NCBI GenBank assembly: GCA_003641425.1
Contig: QNAH01000220.1
Span: forward strand, 1-5,104
DNA: 5,104 nucleotides
Source of the DNA: Candidatus Zixiibacteriota bacterium
GTDB lineage: Bacteria; Zixibacteria; MSB-5A5; GN15; PGXB01
Direction of reading: 5' to 3'
A program made the translations under genes and the position numbers. Shown here piece after piece: positions 1 to 5,104 of the stretch. The notes under the pieces are model-generated. The model was not told the DNA's origin. It saw only the letters and a list, made by a program, of their open reading frames with translations, and did no database searches. Position 1 is the first letter of the stretch; every line of letters starts with the position of its first letter.

Positions 1-389
1 CGGACACAGGCATAAAGATTGAGCACCTGGCGCAGGGTCACATTGAGCGAACGGAAACCGCCGCCGACCGGGGTGGTCAGCGGGCCCTTGAGCGCCACAT
101 AGTAGTACTTGATGGCGTCGAAGGTTTCCTGCGGAAGCCATTCTTTGTATTTGGCCCATGCGCTTTCGCCGGCATAGACATCCATCCAGACGATTTTTTT
201 CCGGCCCTTGTAGGCTTTCTCAACGGCGGCATCGACCACCCGCCGGGTGGCTTTCATGATATCGCGGCCGATACCATCGCCCTCAATGACCGGAATAATC
301 GGCTTGTTGGGGACAACCAGCTTCTTATTCTTGATCGTGATTCTCTTGCCATCCTTCGGAATCTGAATATGTTTGAATTTAGGTGGCAC
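1..389 (-). CDS. icd: NADP-dependent isocitrate dehydrogenase, N-terminal part (cut by the window edge)
   Basis: Icd oxidatively decarboxylates isocitrate to 2-oxoglutarate in the cytoplasm, normally making NADPH. Only the first 129 residues and two bases of codon 130 are in view; the gene runs off at base 1. The fragment aligns closely with E. coli Icd as I remember it: IEGDGIG at 35-41, DAAVEKAYKG at 53-62, KGPLTTPVGGG at 101-111 and RSLNVTLRQ at 113-121. Ser114, Asn116 and Arg120 match the E. coli isocitrate-binding residues Ser113, Asn115 and Arg119. The family is usually about 415 residues, so about two thirds is missing, including the coenzyme-specificity region; NADP use therefore rests on family resemblance. 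The start is GTG at 389, chosen because GGAGG at 400-396 lies 6 bases upstream and the N-terminal length matches E. coli. It is 12 bases downstream of mdh and surely cotranscribed. Its product is the substrate of the Kor enzyme encoded in the same cluster. Confidence 0.95.
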   Translation of the reverse strand, partial: MPPKFKHIQIPKDGKRITIKNKKLVVPNKPIIPVIEGDGIGRDIMKATRRVVDAAVEKAYKGRKKIVWMDVYAGESAWAKYKEWLPQETFDAIKYYYVALKGPLTTPVGGGFRSLNVTLRQVLNLYACV

Positions 390-395
390 GTTATT

Positions 396-400
396 CCTCC
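396..400 (-). promoter_or_regulatory. Ribosome binding site of icd
   Basis: GGAGG on the minus strand lies 6 bases before the GTG at 389 and only 1 base after the mdh stop codon (404-402). It decides the non-ATG start of icd, because no in-frame ATG gives a protein matching the family's N-terminus. Confidence 0.75.
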
Positions 401-401
401 A

Positions 402-1328
402 TTAATATCCTATTTCTTTAAGAACGCCCCGGTAATTCACGGCCGATGCTTTAAGGGCTTTGGATTCGGAAGCGTTGAGCTTGAGTTCCAAAACCTTCTC
501 GACACCGTTGCCGCCGAGCACGATCGGGACGCCGATGTAAATGTCTTTGATGCCGTACTGTCCGGTCAGGTAGGCCGAGCACGGGAAGACGCGTTTTTCG
601 TCGCAGAGAATGGCGCGGGCCATATCGACCGATGCCGCCGCCGGGGCATAGTAAGCCGAACCCTTCTTGAGCAGTTTAACGATTTCGCCGCCGCCCAAAC
701 GAGTGCGCTCGGAGATCTCTTTGATACGTTTGGCGCTGATGAGTTCCTTGATCGGGATTCCGCCGACGGTGGTGTAACGCGGAAGCGGGACCATTGTATC
801 GCCGTGGCCGCCCATGACCATAGCATGGACCTCGGTCATTGCCACACCCAGTTCCATCGCCACAAAGGCACGGAATCGGGTCGAATCCAGAATACCGGCC
901 TGGCCGCAGATACGGTTGGTCGAAAACCCGGTAACTTTCATCATGTGATAGGTCATAATGTCGAGCGGATTGGAAACCACGATGACGAATGATTTAGGCG
1001 CATACTTTTTAATGTTCTTGGCCGCGGCGCCGACGATGTCGGCGTTCATGGCAAGAAGATCTTCGCGGGACATGCCTGGTTTACGCGGCATTCCGGCAGT
1101 CATAATGACCAGATCGGCGCCTTTGATGTCCTTGTAATTGTTGCTTCCGGTTACCATACAGTTGTAACCCCGGACCGGCCCGGCCTGGGTGAGATCGAGC
1201 GCTTTACCCTGCGGGAAACCCTCGATGATATCAATCATGACGATATCGCCCAGATTGGCCTCGGCCAGATACTGCGCGCAGGAAGCGCCCACATTACCGG
1301 CCCCGATAACTGCAATCTTTTTGTTCAT
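402..1328 (-). CDS. mdh: Malate dehydrogenase, lactate-dehydrogenase-like (MDH type 3)
   Basis: Mdh interconverts malate and oxaloacetate in the cytoplasm, normally with NAD. The protein has 308 residues, the usual size for LDH-like bacterial MDHs such as that of Chlorobium. The Rossmann fold opens with GAGNVG at 9-14, and Asp33 ends the second strand, as expected for NAD rather than NADP. The mobile-loop region TAGMPRKPGMSREDLL (77-92) carries Arg82, the residue that selects malate/oxaloacetate where lactate dehydrogenases have Gln, and catalytic Arg88. SNPLDIMT is at 119-126. Asp148 and Arg151 in GILDSTRFR, with His175 in GGHGD (173-177), complete the catalytic set. Nothing essential is missing. 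The ATG at 1328 has AGGAGG 4 bases upstream and gives the expected N-terminus. A 38-base gap with a possible promoter separates it from larA, and icd follows after 12 bases. Mdh and icd thus form a closely coupled pair at the end of the visible cluster. Confidence 0.97.
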   Translation of the reverse strand: MNKKIAVIGAGNVGASCAQYLAEANLGDIVMIDIIEGFPQGKALDLTQAGPVRGYNCMVTGSNNYKDIKGADLVIMTAGMPRKPGMSREDLLAMNADIVGAAAKNIKKYAPKSFVIVVSNPLDIMTYHMMKVTGFSTNRICGQAGILDSTRFRAFVAMELGVAMTEVHAMVMGGHGDTMVPLPRYTTVGGIPIKELISAKRIKEISERTRLGGGEIVKLLKKGSAYYAPAAASVDMARAILCDEKRVFPCSAYLTGQYGIKDIYIGVPIVLGGNGVEKVLELKLNASESKALKASAVNYRGVLKEIGY

Positions 1329-1332
1329 TACT

Positions 1333-1338
1333 CCTCCT
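1333..1338 (-). promoter_or_regulatory. Ribosome binding site of mdh
   Basis: A perfect AGGAGG on the minus strand sits inside a longer GAGGAGGAG run, 4 bases before the ATG at 1328. It is among the strongest Shine-Dalgarno sites in the window, in keeping with independent initiation of mdh after the only longer gap in the cluster. Confidence 0.7.
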
Positions 1339-1339
1339 C

Positions 1340-1358
1340 AGGTTATAAATTTATACCT
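1340..1358. repeat. Imperfect AT-rich palindrome between larA and mdh
   Basis: A perfect 10-base palindrome, ATAAATTTAT (1345-1354), is extended by AGGT on the left (1340-1343) and ACCT on the right (1355-1358), with one extra T at 1344. It falls exactly on the possible -10 box of the mdh promoter, so it could be an operator. No U-run follows it, so it is not a normal intrinsic terminator. A chance AT-rich palindrome cannot be excluded. Confidence 0.4.
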
Positions 1359-1377
1359 TGGCTAAGTTAGTTTGCAA
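1350..1377 (-). promoter_or_regulatory. Possible sigma-70-type promoter for mdh-icd
   Basis: On the minus strand TTGCAA (1377-1372, four of six matches to TTGACA) is followed after 16 bases by TATAAA (1355-1350, five of six matches to TATAAT). Transcription would begin near 1343-1341, leaving a leader of roughly 15 bases that holds the mdh ribosome binding site. The -35 box overlaps the end of larA. It is the only long intergenic gap in the window and the best promoter candidate I found, but short consensus matches occur by chance and the host's sigma-factor preferences are unknown. Confidence 0.35.
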
Positions 1378-2587
1378 GGACGGCTTGCCCGGAGTCACGC
1401 ACCAGAGCAGCCCGGAATTTACTTTCACCTTCAGTCAATTTGTCTATAAGTTTCTGCGGGTCGCGGATGGATTTAAAGTAAACTTTTTCCGCGACACCGT
1501 CATCGAGTTCGGAATAAAGGTATACGTTTATTCTTTGGCCGATTTTATTTACCCGGTAAAGTTTGTGACGCCCGAAAGAGCTTTTACCCTCGGGCATATC
1601 GTTTTCCGAGGGTATCCAGCTTTCGGCCAGGCGGTAAAAATCTTCCGACCCGATCCCCTCGCGGCATTTGGAAAAAAGCACGACTGTGCCATCATCGATC
1701 ACCGCCCCCTGGCAATTTTCGAGTGACTTCTGGAGCTGGTAGAGGTTGGTATCCAGCGGCGGCCGAGCCTCGGCCAGAACCAGATCGTACCTGTCGGAGA
1801 TTTTCCTGCCGTATATCCTTTCGGCCAGTTCACAGGCGCCTCTAAATGTATCCTGCAAATCACCGGCGAAAACCGCCTGAATATTATTTTCACCGGCCAG
1901 CACCAGTTGAATCGAAAACACTTTCTTATGATCAAACAGGTTCATTAAAAACCGCAGATTCTCTTCCACCGGATTACCGTCCAGTTTCATCGGCGCCGCC
2001 CTGAAAGAAACGGCGCGATTGTGATTTCGAACGGTCGTTTCGAGATCGCACAAACCGGGAAAGATAGATTTTCGGCCACCGGTAAAACCGGCGAAATAGT
2101 GCGGTTCAACGGAGCTAATGACAACCACTTTTTCGGCCCTGACCAGCCGACGATTCAGATACACCGGTTGTCCGTCATCGTCATTTCCGACCTCGATCAT
2201 GCTTTCGTGATCCCGGGCATCATGCACTATGATACGCGGTTGAATACGCTCATACAGGCCGCCGAATATTTTCCTCAGTTCATTATCATTCGGCCGCCGG
2301 TGACTCCCGGTTGCGACCAGGAATCCGGCACGCATATTCAGTCGTCCGGCCTTATCCAGCCAATCGAGGATCCGCGCCGATGGTGTCATGCGATAGGCAT
2401 CATTCAGCACATATAAATCGGCATCCTCGATGTTAAACGGTTTTACGGAGGCAGAATCAAGCGACACCACAAACGCCTCGAAATCCATTGTTTTTCCTGC
2501 CGGATCGTGCCTGAACTCGTCCAGATGCACATAATCCGGCAGTGTTAAATCAAGTTTTTGATCGCCGTAATTGATTGAAATAATCAT
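1367..2587 (-). CDS. LarA-family nickel-pincer-dependent 2-hydroxyacid racemase/epimerase
   Basis: LarA enzymes (DUF2088) invert 2-hydroxy acids by hydride transfer with a covalently bound nickel-pincer nucleotide (NPN); the founder is lactate racemase of Lactobacillus plantarum. This protein has 406 residues, slightly shorter than the usual 420 or so. Compared with L. plantarum LarA from memory, the key residues are present at almost the same spacing: Asp63 and Arg66 in NDAYRMTP (for Asp72, Arg75), His96 in ATGSHRRP (for His108), His163 in EPHYFAGFTGGRK (for His174), Lys173 (for cofactor-bearing Lys184), His189 in RNH (for nickel ligand His200), and Gln284 and Lys287 in YQLQK (for Gln295, Lys298). 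It should therefore bind the cofactor and be active. Substrate cannot be read from sequence; relatives act on lactate, malate, 2-hydroxyglutarate, phenyllactate and gluconate. Lying between ndk and mdh in a citric-acid-cycle cluster, malate is an attractive guess. The ATG at 2587 is 5 bases after the ndk stop with only a weak GGAT site, suggesting translational coupling. Cofactor genes larB, larC and larE are not in view. Confidence 0.88.
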   Translation of the reverse strand: MIISINYGDQKLDLTLPDYVHLDEFRHDPAGKTMDFEAFVVSLDSASVKPFNIEDADLYVLNDAYRMTPSARILDWLDKAGRLNMRAGFLVATGSHRRPNDNELRKIFGGLYERIQPRIIVHDARDHESMIEVGNDDDGQPVYLNRRLVRAEKVVVISSVEPHYFAGFTGGRKSIFPGLCDLETTVRNHNRAVSFRAAPMKLDGNPVEENLRFLMNLFDHKKVFSIQLVLAGENNIQAVFAGDLQDTFRGACELAERIYGRKISDRYDLVLAEARPPLDTNLYQLQKSLENCQGAVIDDGTVVLFSKCREGIGSEDFYRLAESWIPSENDMPEGKSSFGRHKLYRVNKIGQRINVYLYSELDDGVAEKVYFKSIRDPQKLIDKLTEGESKFRAALVRDSGQAVLAN

Positions 2588-2592
2588 TCCGC

Positions 2593-2991
2593 CTATCCAA
2601 AGAAAAATACCGTTTCCACTGCGGCCGTTTCCGGCGCATCCGATGCGTGCACCGAATTGCTCTGCACATCGAGTGCGATTTCCTGCCGCAGTGTCCCGCA
2701 GGCCGCTTTAGCGGGGTCGGTCGCACCGATCAGTTCCCGCAATCCCGTAACGGCATTTTCCTTTTCAAGCAGAATCGGGATCACCGGTCCCGACGTCATA
2801 TATTTTACAAGGTCATTATAGAAAGGCCGTTCCCTGTGCACGGCATAGAATTCCCGCGCTTTTTCTTCGGTCAGTTTTTCCATCCTCATAGCGAGGATTT
2901 TAAAACCGGCCTTTTCCAGCCGTCCGATTACATGACCGACCAGTTTCCTATCGACGGCATCAGGCTTAATAATCAGAAGTGTTCTTTCCAA
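2593..2991 (-). CDS. ndk: Nucleoside diphosphate kinase
   Basis: Ndk moves the gamma phosphate from ATP to other nucleoside diphosphates through a phosphohistidine, keeping the NTP and dNTP pools balanced. The protein has 132 residues, slightly shorter than the usual 135-145, with the complete single-domain fold. Visible motifs are IIKPDAV (7-13), RPFYNDLVKYMTSGPV (55-70), ENAV (78-81), LIGATDP (87-93) and NSVHASD (112-118), where His115 is the phosphorylated residue. The last motif is usually HGSDS; here it reads HASDA, a tolerated variant. The C-terminus ends in FFFG, typical of the family. The start is TTG at 2991: the first residues ERTLLIIKPDA then align with the normal Ndk N-terminus, AGGGG lies 8 bases upstream (3004-3000), and the next in-frame Met is residue 35, past the essential Lys9. 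It starts 14 bases after korC. In this cluster it may equilibrate GTP or ATP made by succinyl-CoA synthetase downstream of Kor. Confidence 0.95.
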   Translation of the reverse strand: MERTLLIIKPDAVDRKLVGHVIGRLEKAGFKILAMRMEKLTEEKAREFYAVHRERPFYNDLVKYMTSGPVIPILLEKENAVTGLRELIGATDPAKAACGTLRQEIALDVQSNSVHASDAPETAAVETVFFFG

Positions 2992-2999
2992 TCGATTTT

Positions 3000-3004
3000 C
3001 CCCT
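3000..3004 (-). promoter_or_regulatory. Ribosome binding site supporting the TTG start of ndk
   Basis: AGGGG on the minus strand sits 8 bases before TTG at 2991, just past the korC stop codon. It is a moderate Shine-Dalgarno match. Together with conservation of the Ndk N-terminus it fixes the unusual TTG start. Confidence 0.55.
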
Positions 3005-3005
3005 G

Positions 3006-3596
3006 TCAGGAACGAGCGCCTTTGGCCTTTTTGGCGATACTGAAGCCAAGTTCCAGCGCCTTTTTGTTTTTGTCTTCAGTCCCCCGCGGGGCCCGGGCCA
3101 GGACCGCTTCTTTAAGCGATGCTTTCGAAACGATACCGGTCAGTTCGGCAATGGCACCGAGAGCGATGACATTGGCCACCATAGCATGACCGATTTCCTC
3201 GCGGGCCAGACGGACAAAAGGAAAACCATGATAATTTTTGGTCGGGACCTGTGTCACCAGATTCGAATCGACGATCAGTATCCCGCCTTCCTTCATATCG
3301 GGATAATACTTATCGCAGGCTTCCTGAGTCAGAGCCAGAAGCATATCCAGTTTCATCGTCTTGGGATAATAAATTTCCCCTGATGAGACAACGACATCGG
3401 CCCGGCTGGCGCCGCCGCGTGCCTCGGGGCCGTATGACTGACTCTGCACGGCGTTCTTACCGTCGCCGACACCGATGGCAGTTGCAAGGATAACGCCTGC
3501 CAGGATCAGTCCCTGTCCGCCGGATCCGGAGAGCCGGATTTCATAGCGATCATCGACATTTTTCTTGCCATTCTTTTTGGAGCCTGGCGCACTCAT
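3006..3596 (-). CDS. korC: 2-oxoglutarate:ferredoxin oxidoreductase, gamma subunit
   Basis: This is the gamma subunit of the KorABC enzyme, equivalent to domain III of pyruvate:ferredoxin oxidoreductase. It packs against the alpha subunit and has no iron-sulfur cluster of its own. The protein has 196 residues, about the normal length. Diagnostic segments are SGSGGQG (23-29) at the start of the Rossmann-like fold and SYGPEARGGASRAD (54-67), both characteristic of KOR/POR gamma subunits. The first 16 residues are polar and lysine-rich (SKKNGKKN) and extend beyond the usual RYEIRxSGxGGQG start. No in-frame ATG, GTG or TTG offers a shorter version before Tyr18, so the extension appears real. The ATG at 3596 overlaps the korB stop in an ATGA arrangement and has AGGAGG 7 bases upstream inside korB, so the two are translationally coupled for 1:1 production. 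Choice of 2-oxoglutarate over other 2-oxo acids rests on the KorA/KorB partners and the Icd/Mdh context. Confidence 0.93.
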   Translation of the reverse strand: MSAPGSKKNGKKNVDDRYEIRLSGSGGQGLILAGVILATAIGVGDGKNAVQSQSYGPEARGGASRADVVVSSGEIYYPKTMKLDMLLALTQEACDKYYPDMKEGGILIVDSNLVTQVPTKNYHGFPFVRLAREEIGHAMVANVIALGAIAELTGIVSKASLKEAVLARAPRGTEDKNKKALELGFSIAKKAKGARS

Positions 3597-4444
3597 TTCG
3601 CAACCTCCTTCTTTACGCCCAGACGGTCGAGCAACATATCGTACTCCTGGCAGAATTCGGTGGCATCGGTTTCGTGTATCAAACCGGTTACGAATTTATC
3701 CACCATTTTTTCGGGCGGCAGTTTTCTGGCAGCCTCGATCGGCATGGCATGTTTTTTGAACCATTCGAGCATTTTGACGGCATCGCCTTCCTTATTGAAA
3801 CGGCCGTAATAAGTATGACAGTTGGAATATACATCGACCAGCGAGAAACCGCGCTTGTTCAAGCCGCCCTCGATAAGTTTCTCGAGCTGCTGAACATGAT
3901 AGACAGTCCCGCGTGACACGTACGAGGCACCGGATCCGATGGCAAGCTTAACGGCATCAAACTGTTTTTCATAATTGCCATAGGGCGCCGTCGTCGCAAA
4001 CGATCCACCCGGTGTTGTCGGGGCAAACTGGCCGCCTGTCATTCCATATATTTTATTATTGATGAGGATGGTGGTGATATCGATATTCCTGCGGCAGGCG
4101 TGAATGAAATGATTCCCGCCGATGGCAAGAGCATCACCGTCCCCTGTAATCACTATCACTTTAAGATCCGGTTTGGCGACTTTTACACCGGTGGCAAAAG
4201 CCAGCGCCCGGCCGTGGGTCGTGTGCAGAGTATTGAAATCGAGATAGACCGGCATACGACTGGAACAGCCGATCCCGGATACCACCACGACCTTATCCTT
4301 ATCGAGATTCAGGCGATCGATGGAGCGGATCAATGCTCCCATGACAATACCATTACCGCATCCGGCACACCAAACATTAGGGAACTTCTTTTTTGGTCTC
4401 AGATAGTGATGTGTAACATCGGAACCATGGGCTATTTTATCCAT
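3593..4444 (-). CDS. korB: 2-oxoglutarate:ferredoxin oxidoreductase, beta (thiamine diphosphate) subunit
   Basis: KorB is the catalytic subunit that binds thiamine diphosphate and one [4Fe-4S] cluster and passes electrons to ferredoxin while 2-oxoglutarate and CoA become succinyl-CoA and CO2. From the ATG at 4444 it has 283 residues, typical of the family. Four cysteines fit the known cluster ligands: Cys26 and Cys29 in WCAGCGNG, Cys60 in GIGCSSR and Cys209 in SNCHTYYGR. The thiamine diphosphate motif begins with GDGD at 101-104 and ends with NN at 129-130. HTTHGRALAFATG (74-86) and YGMTGGQFAPTTP (133-145) are highly characteristic of KorB/OorB rather than pyruvate enzymes. The start is ambiguous: GTG at 4447 would add one Met, but GAGG (4455-4452) is 7 bases from the ATG and only 4 from the GTG, so ATG is preferred. 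It overlaps the korA stop by one base (TGATG) and korC by four, giving coupled translation of all three subunits. Confidence 0.96.
   Translation of the reverse strand: MDKIAHGSDVTHHYLRPKKKFPNVWCAGCGNGIVMGALIRSIDRLNLDKDKVVVVSGIGCSSRMPVYLDFNTLHTTHGRALAFATGVKVAKPDLKVIVITGDGDALAIGGNHFIHACRRNIDITTILINNKIYGMTGGQFAPTTPGGSFATTAPYGNYEKQFDAVKLAIGSGASYVSRGTVYHVQQLEKLIEGGLNKRGFSLVDVYSNCHTYYGRFNKEGDAVKMLEWFKKHAMPIEAARKLPPEKMVDKFVTGLIHETDATEFCQEYDMLLDRLGVKKEVAK
3604..3609 (-). promoter_or_regulatory. Ribosome binding site of korC, inside korB
   Basis: A perfect AGGAGG on the minus strand, 7 bases before the korC ATG at 3596, lies within the last codons of korB. A strong internal site plus the ATGA overlap suggests that korC is translated efficiently by ribosomes finishing korB. 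Confidence 0.7.
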
Positions 4445-5104
4445 CACTTCACCTCTCTTATCTTATCAAGTATCTGCTGCGGGGCCATGACCTCGCCGTC
4501 ATACCGCTGTAATTCATGCACCTCGGTATGACGCGGGGCAATCCGTTTCACCTCGTTGACAAGCTGCCCCATATTGAGCTCGGCGACGATGACCTTACGG
4601 ACGCCGCTAAGCATCTCGCGAAGCTTGGCATCCGGGAACGGCCAGAGGGTCAACAGCTGTATGGCGCCGATCTTGATTCTTTTATCGCGAGCCATCTTTA
4701 TGGCCTGGCGCGCCGACCGTGAAACGGTGCCGAAAGAGAGGATGGCTATATGAGCATCATCCATCATATCGGTGCGGATCTTATAAATCTCGTCAGCAAA
4801 ACGATCTATCTTCAGCCGCAATTTGTCCAGCTTCTCTTTGATCTCGACGGGGTTGGCAGTCGGGAAACCTTCCTGATCGTGAATCAGACCGGTGACATTA
4901 TAGCGATAACCTTCGCCAAATGACGCCATCGAGCTGACGAAACTGGGAGTTATCTCAAAATGTTTATACCAGTCATGAGGTACGTCGGGTTTGTGGCGCC
5001 TGATGACGTTGATTTCCCCGGGTTCCGGGATCTCCATCATCTCTCTCATGTGCCCGAGAACCTCGTCGGTAAGAACAACAACCGGTGTCCGGAAACGTTC
5101 CGCA
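4444..5104 (-). CDS. korA: 2-oxoglutarate:ferredoxin oxidoreductase, alpha subunit, C-terminal part (cut by the window edge)
   Basis: KorA combines the equivalents of domains I and II of pyruvate:ferredoxin oxidoreductase and shapes the 2-oxo acid pocket at the interface with KorB. The frame is open to the edge at 5104, giving 219 residues of a protein normally about 370-390 long. The Met at 5049 is internal: the codons before it read RTPVVVLTDEVLGHM, which is conserved KorA sequence, so the true start lies outside the window. Other recognisable segments, in fragment numbering, are TGLIHDQEGFPT (71-82), TLWPFP (152-157) and AELNMGQ (174-180), the last two typical of the C-terminal domain of KOR/VOR alpha subunits. 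A linker of about 40 charged residues (roughly 85-115) lies between the halves. The stop TGA (4446-4444) overlaps the korB start. A small ferredoxin-like subunit gene, korD, often precedes korA; it would lie outside the window if present. Confidence 0.95.
   Translation of the reverse strand, partial: AERFRTPVVVLTDEVLGHMREMMEIPEPGEINVIRRHKPDVPHDWYKHFEITPSFVSSMASFGEGYRYNVTGLIHDQEGFPTANPVEIKEKLDKLRLKIDRFADEIYKIRTDMMDDAHIAILSFGTVSRSARQAIKMARDKRIKIGAIQLLTLWPFPDAKLREMLSGVRKVIVAELNMGQLVNEVKRIAPRHTEVHELQRYDGEVMAPQQILDKIREVK

Noticed and set aside
392..403. Tiny frame ATG-GAG-GAA-TAA between mdh and icd
   Set aside because: It is three codons long, and its bases are accounted for by the icd ribosome binding site.
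369..992. Plus-strand open frame of 207 codons opposite mdh
   Set aside because: It lies antisense to the fully conserved mdh and icd start region, and its translation resembles no family I know. It is a by-product of GC-rich codon use on the other strand.
1356..1379. Possible hairpin CCTTG/CAAGG at the end of larA as a terminator
   Set aside because: The stem is only five pairs with a 14-base loop and no following U-run, so it is too weak for an intrinsic terminator.
1358..1726. Plus-strand open frame of 122 codons opposite the end of larA
   Set aside because: The minus-strand larA frame is conserved through this region, and the plus-strand product looks like random hydrophobic sequence.
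2647..3383. Two overlapping plus-strand open frames (180 and 134 codons) opposite ndk and korC
   Set aside because: Both are fully explained as shadows of conserved minus-strand genes, with no recognisable domain and no convincing ribosome binding site.
4100..4531. Plus-strand open frame of 143 codons opposite korB and the end of korA
   Set aside because: It is antisense to highly conserved korB, including its cluster cysteines, and has no family resemblance.
5047..5049. ATG as the start of korA
   Set aside because: Conserved KorA sequence (TPVVVLTDEVLGH) is encoded in frame upstream to the window edge, so this Met is internal.

Overview
The window is a stretch of bacterial chromosome in which every supportable gene is on the minus strand, so the biological reading order runs from high to low coordinates. 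That order is korA (5' end off the window) - korB - korC - ndk - larA-like - mdh - icd (3' end off the window). Packing is very tight. korA/korB and korB/korC overlap, and the korC-ndk, ndk-larA and mdh-icd gaps are 14, 5 and 12 bases. The only longer gap, 38 bases, separates larA from mdh. No stretch over 300 bases lacks a gene, and I see no RNA gene, mobile element, CRISPR array or clear terminator.

The theme is the central part of the citric acid cycle. Icd makes 2-oxoglutarate from isocitrate. The KorABC enzyme converts 2-oxoglutarate and CoA to succinyl-CoA using ferredoxin rather than NAD, and can in principle run backwards. Mdh, of the lactate-dehydrogenase-like type, interconverts malate and oxaloacetate. 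Ndk balances nucleoside triphosphates and could work with succinyl-CoA synthetase, whose genes are not in view. The unexpected member is a complete LarA-family protein that keeps every nickel-pincer-cofactor and active-site residue I can map. Its place next to malate dehydrogenase suggests it racemises malate or a related 2-hydroxy acid rather than lactate, but that is inference.

Organism: a ferredoxin-dependent KOR, an LDH-like MDH and an E. coli-type NADP Icd in one cluster suggest an anaerobic or facultatively anaerobic bacterium. Clusters of this kind are familiar from Geobacter-like deltaproteobacteria and from several uncultivated phyla. Base composition is moderate, about half G+C by eye, and start codons include GTG (icd) and TTG (ndk). 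I cannot name the phylum from this window.

Regulation: most of the cluster looks like one transcript with translational coupling. A plausible internal promoter, overlapped by an imperfect palindrome, sits at the larA-mdh junction and could let mdh-icd be expressed separately.
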